Shown here: positions 35,191-46,250 of the stretch, one piece after another
Position numbering within the stretch: position 1 is the first letter of the stretch
Layout: every line of letters begins with the position of its first letter
Assembly: GCF_020520425.1 (NCBI RefSeq)
Contig: NC_079490.1
Location: 2,852,001 to 2,916,000, forward strand
Reading direction: 5' to 3'
Source: Spinacia oleracea
Taxonomy: Eukaryota > Streptophyta > Magnoliopsida > Caryophyllales > Amaranthaceae
Length of the DNA: 64,000 bases
The notes under the pieces: model-generated
Seen by the model: the letters and a program-made list of their open reading frames with translations, nothing else
What the model was told of the DNA's origin: nothing
The model's database searches: none
Made by a program: the position numbers and the translations under genes

Positions 35191-37876
35191 TTCTTATGTT
35201 CAACTAAACTAAATCACTAAATTAGTAAGTGAAAGCCCATAAGCATTGATTTATTGCAAACAAAACAATTGTGTAATATGGGTAACCAAATGAATGCATA
35301 GGGTATTAGTATTGAAAAGTGCTTATTTGAATAAGGCATTTAACTTACCATTGTTGCATATTAAAATAATAAAGGAATAATGTTGTTATAATATGTAGTT
35401 AGAATAGACTTATCTCGATGACGTGAACAATCGGATGAACATAGAATGAACAATAGATAAAAGAGATCCATTAATGGAGAGAGAACTTGGGGGTCTCACA
35501 CATTGCATGATGAGATAAATCCCACCAACATTACTGCACCAAATTCCCGTTCCAAAGCTTAATGAGACCTGGTGAAATTTTTGTTTTTTTGGGGGAAAGT
35601 ATTGAATATAAATGTTTTCGTTTTGAATTTTGAAGGATTTGTTTGGTTTTTTTTATAAAAAATAAAATAAAAGAGTAACTGTTTTAGCAGAAATTCGCAC
35701 AGGTAATAGAGATGTGTTCTCCTAAATTTTCTGAATTTGTTGAGAACAAATATTCTCAACTATGCTGAAGGAGTTATCTAATTTAAGTGAAAATGGGCTT
35801 GCGCCTAACCATCGCTACGTTTTGAAGCTTGTGAGCATACGAGTAGCAGGCCGCTAGGCCCAATATATGCGTTGCTTGGTTATGTAGTGTGGCCACATGG
35901 GCGCTGGCTTCGTGCCACACCCTCGCTTTGCTATCCAAGCAGCAACGTGCGTGCCGTGGAATACCACTTTCCTAAAAGACGACTATGCACTACCTCCTGG
36001 TACAGTAGAACAAAAGCGGTCGCCCTCCAGGATTAACACAACTCCGAATTTGTGTGCACTCACAAACCCGAATGGGGTCAGAATATTTGCCAAAATACCG
36101 GAAGAGAGTTTTAGAGAGGAAATTTCGAGATTTTGTGTGGTTTTGAGTTTTATGTGTACGTATTTATGTGTGTCTTTGGATGAAAAGAAACTTGATTAAT
36201 ATAATCCTGTTTTGTGAACTCCAACGGTTAAAGAATTTAAGAAAAGAATAATGCATATTAAGGCTTTACTTAAGCCAATATACTAATGCACATTAAAGGC
36301 CTTAGTTAATCAAATAGTTAAAAAATCAATAGATTCCTGTAACAATAACTTAGCCAAAACGATTGGGTTCACAAAAGGAATAGGTAGGCCCACAACCCAC
36401 CCGAGTATCTCAAGGTCCGAATCCAAACCGGTCAGCCTGCACGTGCGTGTGAGTGTGTCCACCAAGTAACTACTACTTCTTAAACAAGAATTATACTCAT
36501 ACCCCAATATTCAAATAATTGAGTTGTTTGATATCCTACCAATGTGGACACTTCTCACTTTACACTTTACACTTTTCACTCTTTTTCTTTTGTTTTCTCA
36601 ACAAGAATTTCCAACAACCATGACTCCTACGACTCTCGGTCTTTGCGATTAGAGTCATGACAATCACGTTTATCCAAATTCTAACTCCCATCACCTCTAA
36701 CCTAACTCTCTTAGAAACGCACATTCACCTCGTTATGTATGGCCACATGTCACTAATAGAGCTGACAATCCCTGATCCAACCTGGTAATCTAACTTAAAC
36801 CTTACCCAAAGTTATTGAGAGAAACATGAACCAAGCCTTAACCTAGCCTAAATGATATGAATTCGACCCGATTTCTGATGTTTTGCTACAACGCCACAAC
36901 CCGAAATACCATCCCTATCATTAACCCGTATCACTAACTCTACTATTTTCAAAGACTCTAATTATAATACAATGGTGGATTTAGAAAAAAATATTTAGTA
37001 CGACAAAAAGATAAATGCTTTTGTTGGTAGTCTATATCTATTACATTATACTAAAACAAACAATAGGAATGACACGTGTCATTTCCCAGTGCAATATTTT
37101 CCCGCAAAAATCTTTTTCCTTTTTTTCTCTTTTTTTCTTAAATTTCTTAAAATGAAACTAATAGAATGGTTATGGAAGTTACCAACAATAACATAGGCAA
37201 ACAAAAGGAATGAAATAAAATTAACCTAGAATTAACCTGGAGATTTGAGTTAAATCAATTGTAATCTTGACTTCTTCATTTACCTAATAAAAATAATTTG
37301 GCAAAAAAATATTGACCATCCAAATACGGAGTATATGACAATAATCAATTCCACCTTCACATATTTATAAATGTAATATGTCATGATAGAAACGAGAATA
37401 TTTTACAAGAATTATAATTAATAGATTGATCTGAATAAATCTATTACTTGTACTAAAACACTTTTCCTATCTAAAAAAAAATTACTTTCTTTTTCCTTTT
37501 ATATATATTTTGGATATTTTAGTCAAATCGTTATATTGTTCATGGTAAATATATTTACTCAATATTATGGTTAAATTAGCAAATTATATATATAGCATAT
37601 AAAAGATGAAATACGTATGCAGTATGACAAGAATTGCCTATTATATGATTAAATTAGTATGTTCAAAATTATTAATTAATGAGTACGTAAAAACTTCACG
37701 GAGAGAAATGTTCAATATTTATAAAAGAAAATGATCAAATAATAATTTTATAATATCCGTGTGTGCACGAGACCTAATTTAGTTGTCAAATAATCACTAA
37801 CCGTATCATGAACTCTACTATTTCCAAAGACTCTAATTATAATACAGTGGAAAATCTAGAAAAATAATAATATTTA

Positions 37877-38142
37877 GGCTCTGTTTTGTTCAACTTATTT
37901 TGATTTATTTCAGATAAAATAAGTCCAGTTAAGTTCAGACAAGTTCTGTTAAGTTCAGATAAGTTCAGATAATATAAGTTCAACAAAAATAAGTTTTTTT
38001 CAGAATTTTTTACACACAAATAAGTTTACTTCAGATAAAATAAGTTATTTTTTCAGATAAAATAAGTTCAATTAACTTCAGATAAGTCCAGTTAAGTTCA
38101 GATAATATAAATTCAGTCAAATAAGTCCAATAGAACGGAGCC
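37877..38142. mobile_element. Harbinger-like MITE with an empty-site paralogue nearby
   Basis: 266 bp starting GGCTCTGTTTTGTT and ending, in inverse, GGCTCCGTTCTATT. The 3-bp flanks are TTA and TCA. The body is tandem TTCAGATAAGTTCAG words. An uninterrupted paralogue of the flanking DNA lies at about 36915-37010. Confidence 0.75.
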
Positions 38143-38538
38143 TCAATACGACAAAAAAGATAAATGTTTTTTTTTTTTTTTTTTTATAAGTGTAAGTTGT
38201 CAATTTTATAAGGGAATAAAAAAAAAAGAAAAATGTGAGCTTCTATTTGCCGCAAAATATTTTCCCTCGGTCGTGTCAATGTCAAAATGTATAACAAGCC
38301 GCCAAATATCTCAAATCATTCTTCTCTTCTTCATTTGTTTCTTTACCAATAAAATAAACAACACTTTTTCTATACAAGTGATTTCGATCTGTTTTCTTCA
38401 TCTCCATTCAAAATTTCTACTACTTTCTTCCCATTTCTCTCTCCATAATCAAATACCCAATTCATTTTTCCATCAATTTATCAAATACCCAATTCATTTC
38501 CCATCAATTTGCCAAAAGAACCCAAGATTTAAAGAACC

Positions 38539-41500
38539 ATGTCGGCGATTTCCCGGCGAATTTCCGCCGGCGCCGGAATTACATTACCGGAAATACGGCG
38601 TCTGAACATAAAATCCCTACCACCAGTAACCGTCCGATTCTCAAGAAATTCGCCGACTTCTTTTGTCAACCAGTGTCAGAGGTTTAACAAAATCAACCGT
38701 TGGATTGAGGTTAGATCGGACGGTGGAGAGGAGGAGTGGAAGGGGAAGAGGAGAACGACGTCGTATAAGTGTAGTAGTGTTGGGGTTGGAGAAGTTGATG
38801 AAAAGGTGGAGAGAGATCGGACGGTGGAGGTGATGGTTGCAGCAGGTGCTACTGTAGTACTGGGTGTAGGGAATCGAGTTTTGTATAAGTTGGCTTTGGT
38901 TCCTTTGAAACATTACCCCTTTTTTCTCGCTCAACTCGCCACTTTTGGGTAATTCTTTTTAATTTTTTAATTAATTATTAATTCATTGTCAAATTATTAA
39001 TTAGTTTATTCGTGGTAATTTAGAAATGCACGACAAAATCACGTGTCAATCTGTATAGTCAATCTTTGTTTGTTTGATAATTTTGGGCATTTCTGTATTA
39101 GTTAGTTTATCCGAGTTAATTAGAAATGCATGATAAAATCACTTGTCAATCGGTATAATAAATCTTTGTTTGTTTGATAGTTTTGGGCAATGCTGTGTTT
39201 ATTAGTTGATCTCTTGTTAATTTAGAAACGCATGACAAAACCACGTGGTCAATCGGTATAGTCAACCTTTGTTTGTTGGATAGTTTTGGGTATTGTTGTC
39301 TTAATCAGTTTATATGTGTTAATTTAGAAATGCACGACAAAATCACGTGTCAAATCGGTATAAATCAATCTTTGTCATGGGTCAATCTTGGTCAATCTTT
39401 GTTTGTTTGATAATTTTGGGTGTTGCTGTCTTAATTAGTTTAATGTTGTGAATCTAGAAATGCATGACAAAATCACGTGTTAATCGGTATTATATCAATC
39501 TTTGATACTACTTTGATGTCTATTTTTAGCATTTTTTAGATTACCAATAATATAGGATGCATGCACCAGATGAAGTTATTTTTAGATACCCTAATAACCT
39601 GATTTGTTCCTGTGTTGATCAAATTATATGCTGAGAAGTGAGAAGTGTAGATTTATTAGTTGAGTATACTTTTGTTCCATTCTCAATTTGTATGGCGCGG
39701 GGATCATGCTAATCTTCTCTGTATCTTCTTGCACAAGATCATGCTAATCTTATATTTGTGTTGTGCGAGATCATGCTAATCTTAGATTTGTGTTGCGCGA
39801 GATCATGCTAATTAAGTGGTCCGTTCTCGATTTGTCTTGCGCGGGGATCATGCTAATCTTCTCTCTATCTTCTTGCACGAGATCATGCTAATCTTAGATT
39901 CGTGTTGGGGTCGAAGGAATCGATGTCATCATAGAAAAATAGTGAGAATAAACTATGTTGAAAAGATGGTTTGAGGATGGCTTAGTGGGGTATTTAGTGG
40001 GTTTAATCAACCACAATTCTGTTAACTCAAAAGATTTTCAAAAGCAAAACATTTAATCACAATAAACGACGTGTGATCTTGTCATGAATTCCCACGTAAC
40101 CTTTGGAGAATGCATTTAGACGCTTATACACAACAGATTCGAAAATGCTGTTAGCATGTACATTGTACTCCATATGTGTGTGGGGGACTGGGGAAAGAGT
40201 GTAGGGGCATTGTTGATTCTTTTTGACCAGTTAAGATCGCTTTTACCCCAAAAGCAATAGTGGGAATTGTTTTTGATAGTGGAAAAGGTAGGCTTTTTTT
40301 TGAAAAGAAGTTAAAGTTGAAGTGTTGTTATAATGACATACAAGGCCTTTGATAAGAAGTGAACCTTTTTTTTTTGGGGGACGATTTGATTGTGGAGGCG
40401 GCTGTTTGCTACAAATGTTGTGTTTTATTTGTGTGTTAGTTGAAATCTTTTTTGGTAATTAACAAATGGTGGAAATAAGTGCTCGAGTGAGCGGCTCAAA
40501 ATGAATTTGAGTGTGGTCCAAATAGGACTATTTGAACTCTCAACAACTTGCCAAAATAAGTTTTTTTTTTTTTTGTCAAAATGGGAATAAAGTGAGAATG
40601 GAAGTTGCAAGATGTACATTTTTATCATCTCTTTAGTTTGAAGACTCTGTAAGAAGTGTGTGCAAGGTTAAATACAAAAGGTTGTGTATTTAGTTATTTA
40701 CTATTAGTCTGAACTCTTTTTTTGATTCCCGGGAATTTGTTTACAGTAGATAACTACCACAGTAAAGGGTTGAAACTTGAAAGTGGCAGGTAATTTTCCG
40801 TGGGAGCTTTAAGGACTGCTAAATCAATTAGAACCCGTGCCAATTACCCTGGCTCCAGTTTCCTAGATTTGGTATTTTGGTAACCAATATTATATGATGC
40901 ATGATGTTCTTTTCAGCTTATCTGAACTTATTTGAACGTATTTGATTTTACATGATTCTGAACTTAGTTGAGACGTGATCTAAACTAGCTGAACTTGTTA
41001 TACGTTTATCCTTTTCTAAGTTTATCAGACGTGAAACTTTGTTGTTGATGACGTACAGGACCTAAGTTTGCACGGAGTAGTATCTATGAAGATCTTAAGC
41101 TGTTGCTTTCTAAAGTTATACAACATAGTATTTATTTCTGGCTGTCTTCCTTCGTGCAGATACGTAATCGTATATTTCTCAATCTTGTATCTTCGGCATC
41201 GTGCGGGCTTTGTCACAAATGAGATGCTATCGTTGCCTCAAGCCCCTTTTCTCGCTGTTGGGCTTTTCGAGGCTCTAGCAGCCGCATCTGGAATGGCAGC
41301 GGCAAGTAAGGTTAATGTGTTACTCTATTTGAATCATAGCAGTTGCATTAGAACTTGAATGTTCAGGTTTAATACTGACAACTTTCACTTTTATGTGGTT
41401 TGTAACAGCAATGCTTTCTGGTGCATCAATTCCAATTTTGTCTCAGGTAAACCCTTTAAAAAGTTGAAAAGATCTTTTGTTTCTAATTTTTAACCATAAG

Positions 41501-44500
41501 GGAATGAGCAGATCAAGATGCATTAGTGCAGATCTGAATTTTCAGATTCAACTATAAGGAAGTCATCATATTGTGTATTTCATGACTAAATTAAAGATGG
41601 CCTCGTGCCGGGCCGGGCCCATACAAAACCCACTCTGCATCGTGCCAGGCCGGTCCAAAAAGTGTAAAACAGGGCCCATGTCCACGGGCTGTCGTGTCGG
41701 GCCGGGCTGGACCGGGCTGTCATGCCTTGCCGTACTTTTTCCTATAAAATGCGGCCCACGGCCCATGACTCCGTGCTCGTGCCGGGCCGTGCTTTTTTTT
41801 GTGCCGGCCCACGGCCATTTTTAGCATGCTTTTGACATAGATCAGCAGTCATGGTTGATCAATCTACTTTGCAGTGGTGAAACAACAACTAACTTGGCCT
41901 TCATCTTATCTGCAGACATTTCTTGTATGGCAACTTCTCCTGTCTGTTATTTTTCTTGGAAGGAGATATAATGTCAATCAGATAGTGGGTTGCTTATTGG
42001 TCTCTATGGGCGTTATAATAACTGTAACTAGGTGAGCCGTGTTCCTTCTGAATTCTACATTATTGTTCTGATTTTTTCTTTTGAACTGTAAATGTTGTCA
42101 TTTTGGAAGTTTTAGTGTAGAATTCTGATGCCAAACACATGTTGTATTAAGAATCAAGCAGCTTTAATTGATAGTTTAATTGATAGTTTTCGGAAAACTG
42201 TTGCCTGAAAGTAGAGATTCTGAGGTTCACCACTCTGGTTTAAACTTCAACATAATTTTCCTGTATATTTCCGACCTACCAGTAGTATAATTTTAGAACT
42301 GTCTCCTTTTACGCAGTTCTGTAGAGCTGGCATTAAAATGCCGATTCAGTTTTGAGAAATGGAAAATTTGAGACATGGAAGTAAGATAAGAGAAGGGGGG
42401 AGAATCTTGGTGTTCACCCAAGTTGGGTTATATGTATTGTGCATCTTAAGTTCAACTATGTAAAACCGAATAACTTTTCCCAAGAGTGTCTGCTTTTGAT
42501 TGTACTAGTTCTGATGAATAATTACTCAGCATTCTGATGCCACGAAATAGCTCCATTTGAAAATTCCATTTCCATTTCCATTTCCATTTCGATTATTGAT
42601 TATTCATTTGAATCCTTGTTTCACATTTTTCAAAATATAGAAGAAGATAGACTAAGACGAACAACAACCAGTATGGCGCTATAATGGAATCCCCTTACAC
42701 TATTCTTTTAGTAGAGATAGAATGCAGCTGATGCCATTTGGTGGGTTCAGGCTAATATTAATTTTCATCGTAACTAGATATTGAATGTGGAATTTGCAGT
42801 GGGTCTGGTGCGGGTCCCTCCTTGAATAACACCGGTCTATTCTGGAGTATGTTGATGATTTTTTCGTTCTTTTTACAAGCAGCAGATACAATTTTGAAGG
42901 TAATTACAAATGGGTATGCTAAACTTAAGCTGTTTTCTGTTTTTGTTGGATGCTTGGATCTATGATCTTGTAGTCTTGCGCCATCTGATGGACATATTGC
43001 ATTATTTTGTAGGAAGTAATTTTCTTGGATGCTGCTGAGCGATTAAAGGTATATATTTTGTACCATTTATATGTTCTTTCCTCACTGTAAGATTCTGAGT
43101 TTCTGATTGCTTCATGGTTGTATTGTAAAAGTCGGAAAATTTAAAGAACGGGAGAGTAACCCAATTTATTGCCATATTTAAACAACTCTAGGCATTGTGG
43201 CCAACTATGTTACTCAGACAGGTACCCATGTCGGACACGGGTACATGTCCAAGTGTCTGACTCGGCTATTCTGCGAAAAAAGTTCATGATTTTTGGCCCA
43301 AAATGAAGTGTCTAGTATGCATACTCATGTCCGAGTGTCGAAAATCTGACACGGGTATTTGATGTAAAACGAAGCGTCCAAGTAACATTAAAAATTGAAT
43401 ACTGTATTTTATTTCCTTATCCATATGTTATGCACTTATTCTATCTGGTACCTTGTGATACATTCTAAAAAGAGAGTTTTGGTCCTTGTTACAGGGAGGT
43501 TCAGTTGATCTATTTGTTGTAAATTCGTTTGGGTCTGCCTATCAAGTAAGTATCTGATACTCCGTTACATCAAAACAACGTCTTCTAAAACCTTATGCCG
43601 TAATTTCCAATCCTGAAACTTTTTTCCTCACTTTATGCAGGCACTCTTTATATGCCTTCTTCTGCCTTTCCTGTCAAAGTTGTGGGGCGTACCATTTATC
43701 CAACTCCCATCTTACCTTAGAGACGGAGCAGCATGCTTTCTCAATATCAATACTCTCTCGACTGGTACAACTAATATTACAATATACTTCCTCCGTTCTT
43801 ATTTACATGACACGATTTCCTTTTAGGGAAATTTCTTTTTAGTTAGACACAATTCTATTATGGGAAAGTTTTATATGGTGAATTGTCAGCTTTTCCCTCA
43901 CTTTTAAAGAGATGAAAGTGATGGTTGGTTGTTGTTGTTAAGGGGTAATTTTGTCCTTTATCTTTCTCTTTTACATCTCCTTAATATGTGTCCCAAAATC
44001 AATTGTGTCATGTAAATAAGAACGGGGGAAGTATTCTACTTCCCTTGCTCTTACTAGTCCTGTCTTGTTGCGGAGTGTTTTCCGAATCATCTAACATTAT
44101 ATCACTATACTCTTTTTTGGGTTTCTGCAGGATGCAACGGTGCTCCCTTATTGCCTGTTCTCTTTATTATCGTGAACATGTGTTACAATATATCGTTGTT
44201 GCATCTTCTTAAGATTTCCTCAGCGGTGGTATCTTGCCTTGCGTCTACAGTTTCAGGTATACATTACTGATTAGAGATTACCTTTTTAATTAGTTCGAGC
44301 TTTAGATGAAAAGAAAACACAGCATAGCAGCAAGAACAGACTTACTTTGACAAACCATGGTAGCCTTTTATGACTAAACAACTCAATCCCTTAAAAGGGG
44401 TGGCAAGTGGGTATAGTTTTGCGGATTCCGCACCGTACCCACCCCAGTTAGAGCGTATATGGGTATGATTTTGGCGGGTATGGATATTTAGAGTCATACC

Positions 44501-45191
44501 CGCCATGTTTAGTGCCTAGGTGGTGGATATGAATTCAAACCCGCCCCATATCCGCTTACCTGCTCCATATCCACATGTCCGTCCGTTCCTTACTTTATAC
44601 CCATAACTATTTTATAACTTTGTAAACACAAAAATACTTTCGTGCTGATATAGGAGAGTATACGTGGGTAGTAGGTGGGTATAAGCGGGTAATATGCGGG
44701 TAATGAATATCCACTTGGGTGTTGGAGTGGATGTGGATTTAGGTTTATACCCACTTGGGCGGGTATGGATATTGATTTTGTACCCGCGATGGGTAGTGAT
44801 AGGTGGTGGAAATGAAAAACTTAGGTAGGTTTGGGTATGGGTATGGGTATGGGGGAGGGGGTATCCGCACCCACGCCACCCCGCCCCGCCCCGCCCGGTT
44901 GCCATCCCGGAGTGGAATTATTATTATTTCATTTAGAGTAAGATTTCGTGTGGAATTATGTTTTGTTTATTTCAATATTTTTTCTACAAGATTTTGACAT
45001 TGACATGCTGATAATCTGTTTTTGCAGTGCCCTTATCCGTGTTTGTATTCACCTTGCCGCTGCCATATCTTGGTGCCGGTACTGCTCTTCCACCGGGCTT
45101 TGTAGCAGGTGCTGTCGTACTTGTTTTGGGCTTGTTTTTCTACTCATGGAGGCCCGCGATGGTGCCCGCCAGTGCAACCACCACTTCGTGA
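38539..45191 (+). CDS. CLT1: CRT-like transporter of the plastid envelope (CLT family)
   Basis: Ten exons: 38539-38948, 41160-41305, 41409-41446, 41916-42031, 42800-42899, 43013-43048, 43495-43545, 43641-43764, 44131-44256, 45028-45191; phases close to 436 residues (Arabidopsis CLT1 about 447). The N-terminus (about 1-95) is a Ser/Arg-rich plastid transit region. Then follow some ten hydrophobic segments of the drug/metabolite transporter fold: VVLGVGNRVLYKLALVPLKH, GLFEALAAASGMAAA, LFVVNSFGSAYQ-type, LPFLSKLWGVPFIQLPSYL, GCNGAPLLPVLFIIVNMCYN and the C-terminal LPYLGAGTALPPGFVAGAVV. CLTs resemble the malaria chloroquine-resistance transporter and export glutathione and gamma-glutamylcysteine from plastids. 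Assignment to the CLT family is firm; which paralogue is inferred from synteny. Confidence 0.95.
39000..39510 (+). repeat. About 100-bp tandem repeat in CLT1 intron 1
   Basis: Five diverged units keyed by TTTAGAAATGCACGACAAAATCA at about 39020, 39120, 39222, 39324 and 39454, each followed by a TCGGTATA and a CTTTGTTTGTTTGATAGTTT block. The last interval is longer (about 130 bp). Confidence 0.85.
39670..39905 (-). pseudogene. U6 snRNA-derived tandem array
   Basis: The minus strand shows AGAGAAGATTAGCATGATCC followed by CGCGCCATACAAATTGAGAA, matching the central and 3' part of U6 snRNA (AGAGAAGATTAGCATGGCCC..GCGCAAG..AAATCGAGAA) with a deletion. Two longer copies (39672-39735 and 39820-39885) and four short ones share GATCATGCTAAT on the plus strand (39702, 39737, 39769, 39801, 39846, 39881). 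There is no intact U6 gene, upstream element or T-tract, so this is a rearranged retro-copy. Confidence 0.75.
41592..41823 (+). mobile_element. GC-rich hAT-type MITE in CLT1 intron 3
   Basis: 232 bp from TAAAGATGGCC to GGCCATTTTTA with a CGTGCCGGGCCGGGCC body and the family phrase GGCCCACGGCCCATGACT. The flanks no longer match. Confidence 0.6.
43205..43390 (-). repeat. Dispersed GACACGGGTA-type repeat in CLT1 intron 7
   Basis: The minus strand reads ATACCCGTGTCAGAT..CGACACTCGGACATGAGTA..CACTTCATTTTGG..AATCATG, matching copies at 57385-57805, 61975-62135 and 62165-62335. Superfamily not identified. Confidence 0.55.
43797..44031. mobile_element. Stowaway MITE in CLT1 intron 8
   Basis: 235 bp with long inverted ends (CTTCCTCCGTTCTTATTTAC in both, ACATGACACR following) and TA on each side (43795-43796, 44032-44033). 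This is the Tc1/mariner-derived Stowaway pattern. Confidence 0.85.
44395..44912. mobile_element. hAT-like GGGTGGCAA element in CLT1 intron 9
   Basis: Ends read inward GGGGTGGCAAGTGGG and GGGATGGCAACCGGG; the interior repeats GGGTATGGATATT. No clean 8-bp flank duplication was found. Confidence 0.5.
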
Positions 45192-45730
45192 TTTAGGTTT
45201 AGCGTGTAAAATTGTCGAATAATATGTTATAATTGTAGCAATTTGTTGTTGGTTTAGTGATTAGGGGGGTTACTGATTATTTTTGAATAAGTATGCTGCT
45301 GCAATTACAGTGACATTTTCCGGAAGGGCAAAGTCGGCAAATCCAGTGATAAACTGACAGTTTACGAAGGGATTTAGTCACTTTGCATCAAGTAAATGTT
45401 GATTTTTGGTTGATGTTAATTTCAAGTGCTAGTTTTCTTTCTTAATGAAGGGATTGTTACTTTGCATCCAATGATCTATACAGGGTCTTTGCAAGTACTT
45501 TGTCAAAATTGATTAGTTAAAATTTGAACTAAATGGTTGTCACAAACTCACAATACTTGATAGTTGATACACTATGAAGTTGAAATTTGAACCAGGTTTT
45601 TAGGTACTGCGTAAAATTTATGTTCGCGTGTGTTACATGAAATTTATTTGAATTATGAGTATTTTAGTATTCTATAATAGGGAAGATTCAAATAACGTGA
45701 CGACAATTTTAGAGGAAAAAACGATGTGAT

Positions 45731-46126
45731 TAGAGGTGGACACGCGTCAGGCTGTGTAGGTCCATCTGTCGGTCCGATTCTACGTGCCTCGTGCCTTAAC
45801 GGGCCTTGTCTAGATTGAGGCCAATGCACGACCTGTCCCATATGCCTGCGAGTCTGCGACGTATCATGTCATGCAAATGGGTTGCCTTACTAATTTTAAG
45901 ATTTTTTCGTTAATTGCTTAAAAAAATCAGTGTACCGATGTGCGAGTGGGGTCGTGTTGTGCTCGTGCCAAAATTTTAAAATGTTGTCCATGCACCCATG
46001 AATGACCAATGACCCATCATCGTGCCTCACGTGATGCGTCGGGTATACAACGGGCTTGTGTCATGCAGGATCAAACGTGTTGGGCTCGGACAAACCACGT
46101 GCTAGTCCGGCCCATGCCCAGCTCTA
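45731..46126. mobile_element. hAT-type MITE between CLT1 and the PPR gene
   Basis: 396 bp with ends TAGAGGTGG and, in inverse, TAGAGCTGGGC. Flanks GATGTGAT (45723-45730) and TATGTGAT (46127-46134) agree at 7 of 8 bases. The rest of the 45192-46250 spacer shows nothing recognisable. Confidence 0.65.
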
Positions 46127-46250
46127 TATGTGATCGAAATTCAAATTTTCATGTGTTGAGCCCCTTTTATTTTGTTGCCATGTTACCGTAAGAGTTATGG
46201 ACAGTACCAATCCTTAACAAACCTTCACACTCTGTTTTTTTGCGCAAGAG

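Larger units (their letters stand above)
34458..38538. other. Divergent intergenic region between HAP2 and CLT1
   Basis: 4.1 kb between two gene heads facing away from each other, so it should hold both promoters. It contains a decayed Copia-type LTR (34940-35190), a GC-richer block that looks like LTR-element leader (35800-36200), a duplicated segment (36915-37010 and 37795-38165) and a MITE. No further gene was recognised. Confidence 0.6.

Noticed and set aside
35897-36199. A 100-residue frame starting MGAGFVPHP
   Set aside because: No family resemblance; the DNA reads like leader sequence of an LTR element (CAAACCCGAATGGGGTCAG).
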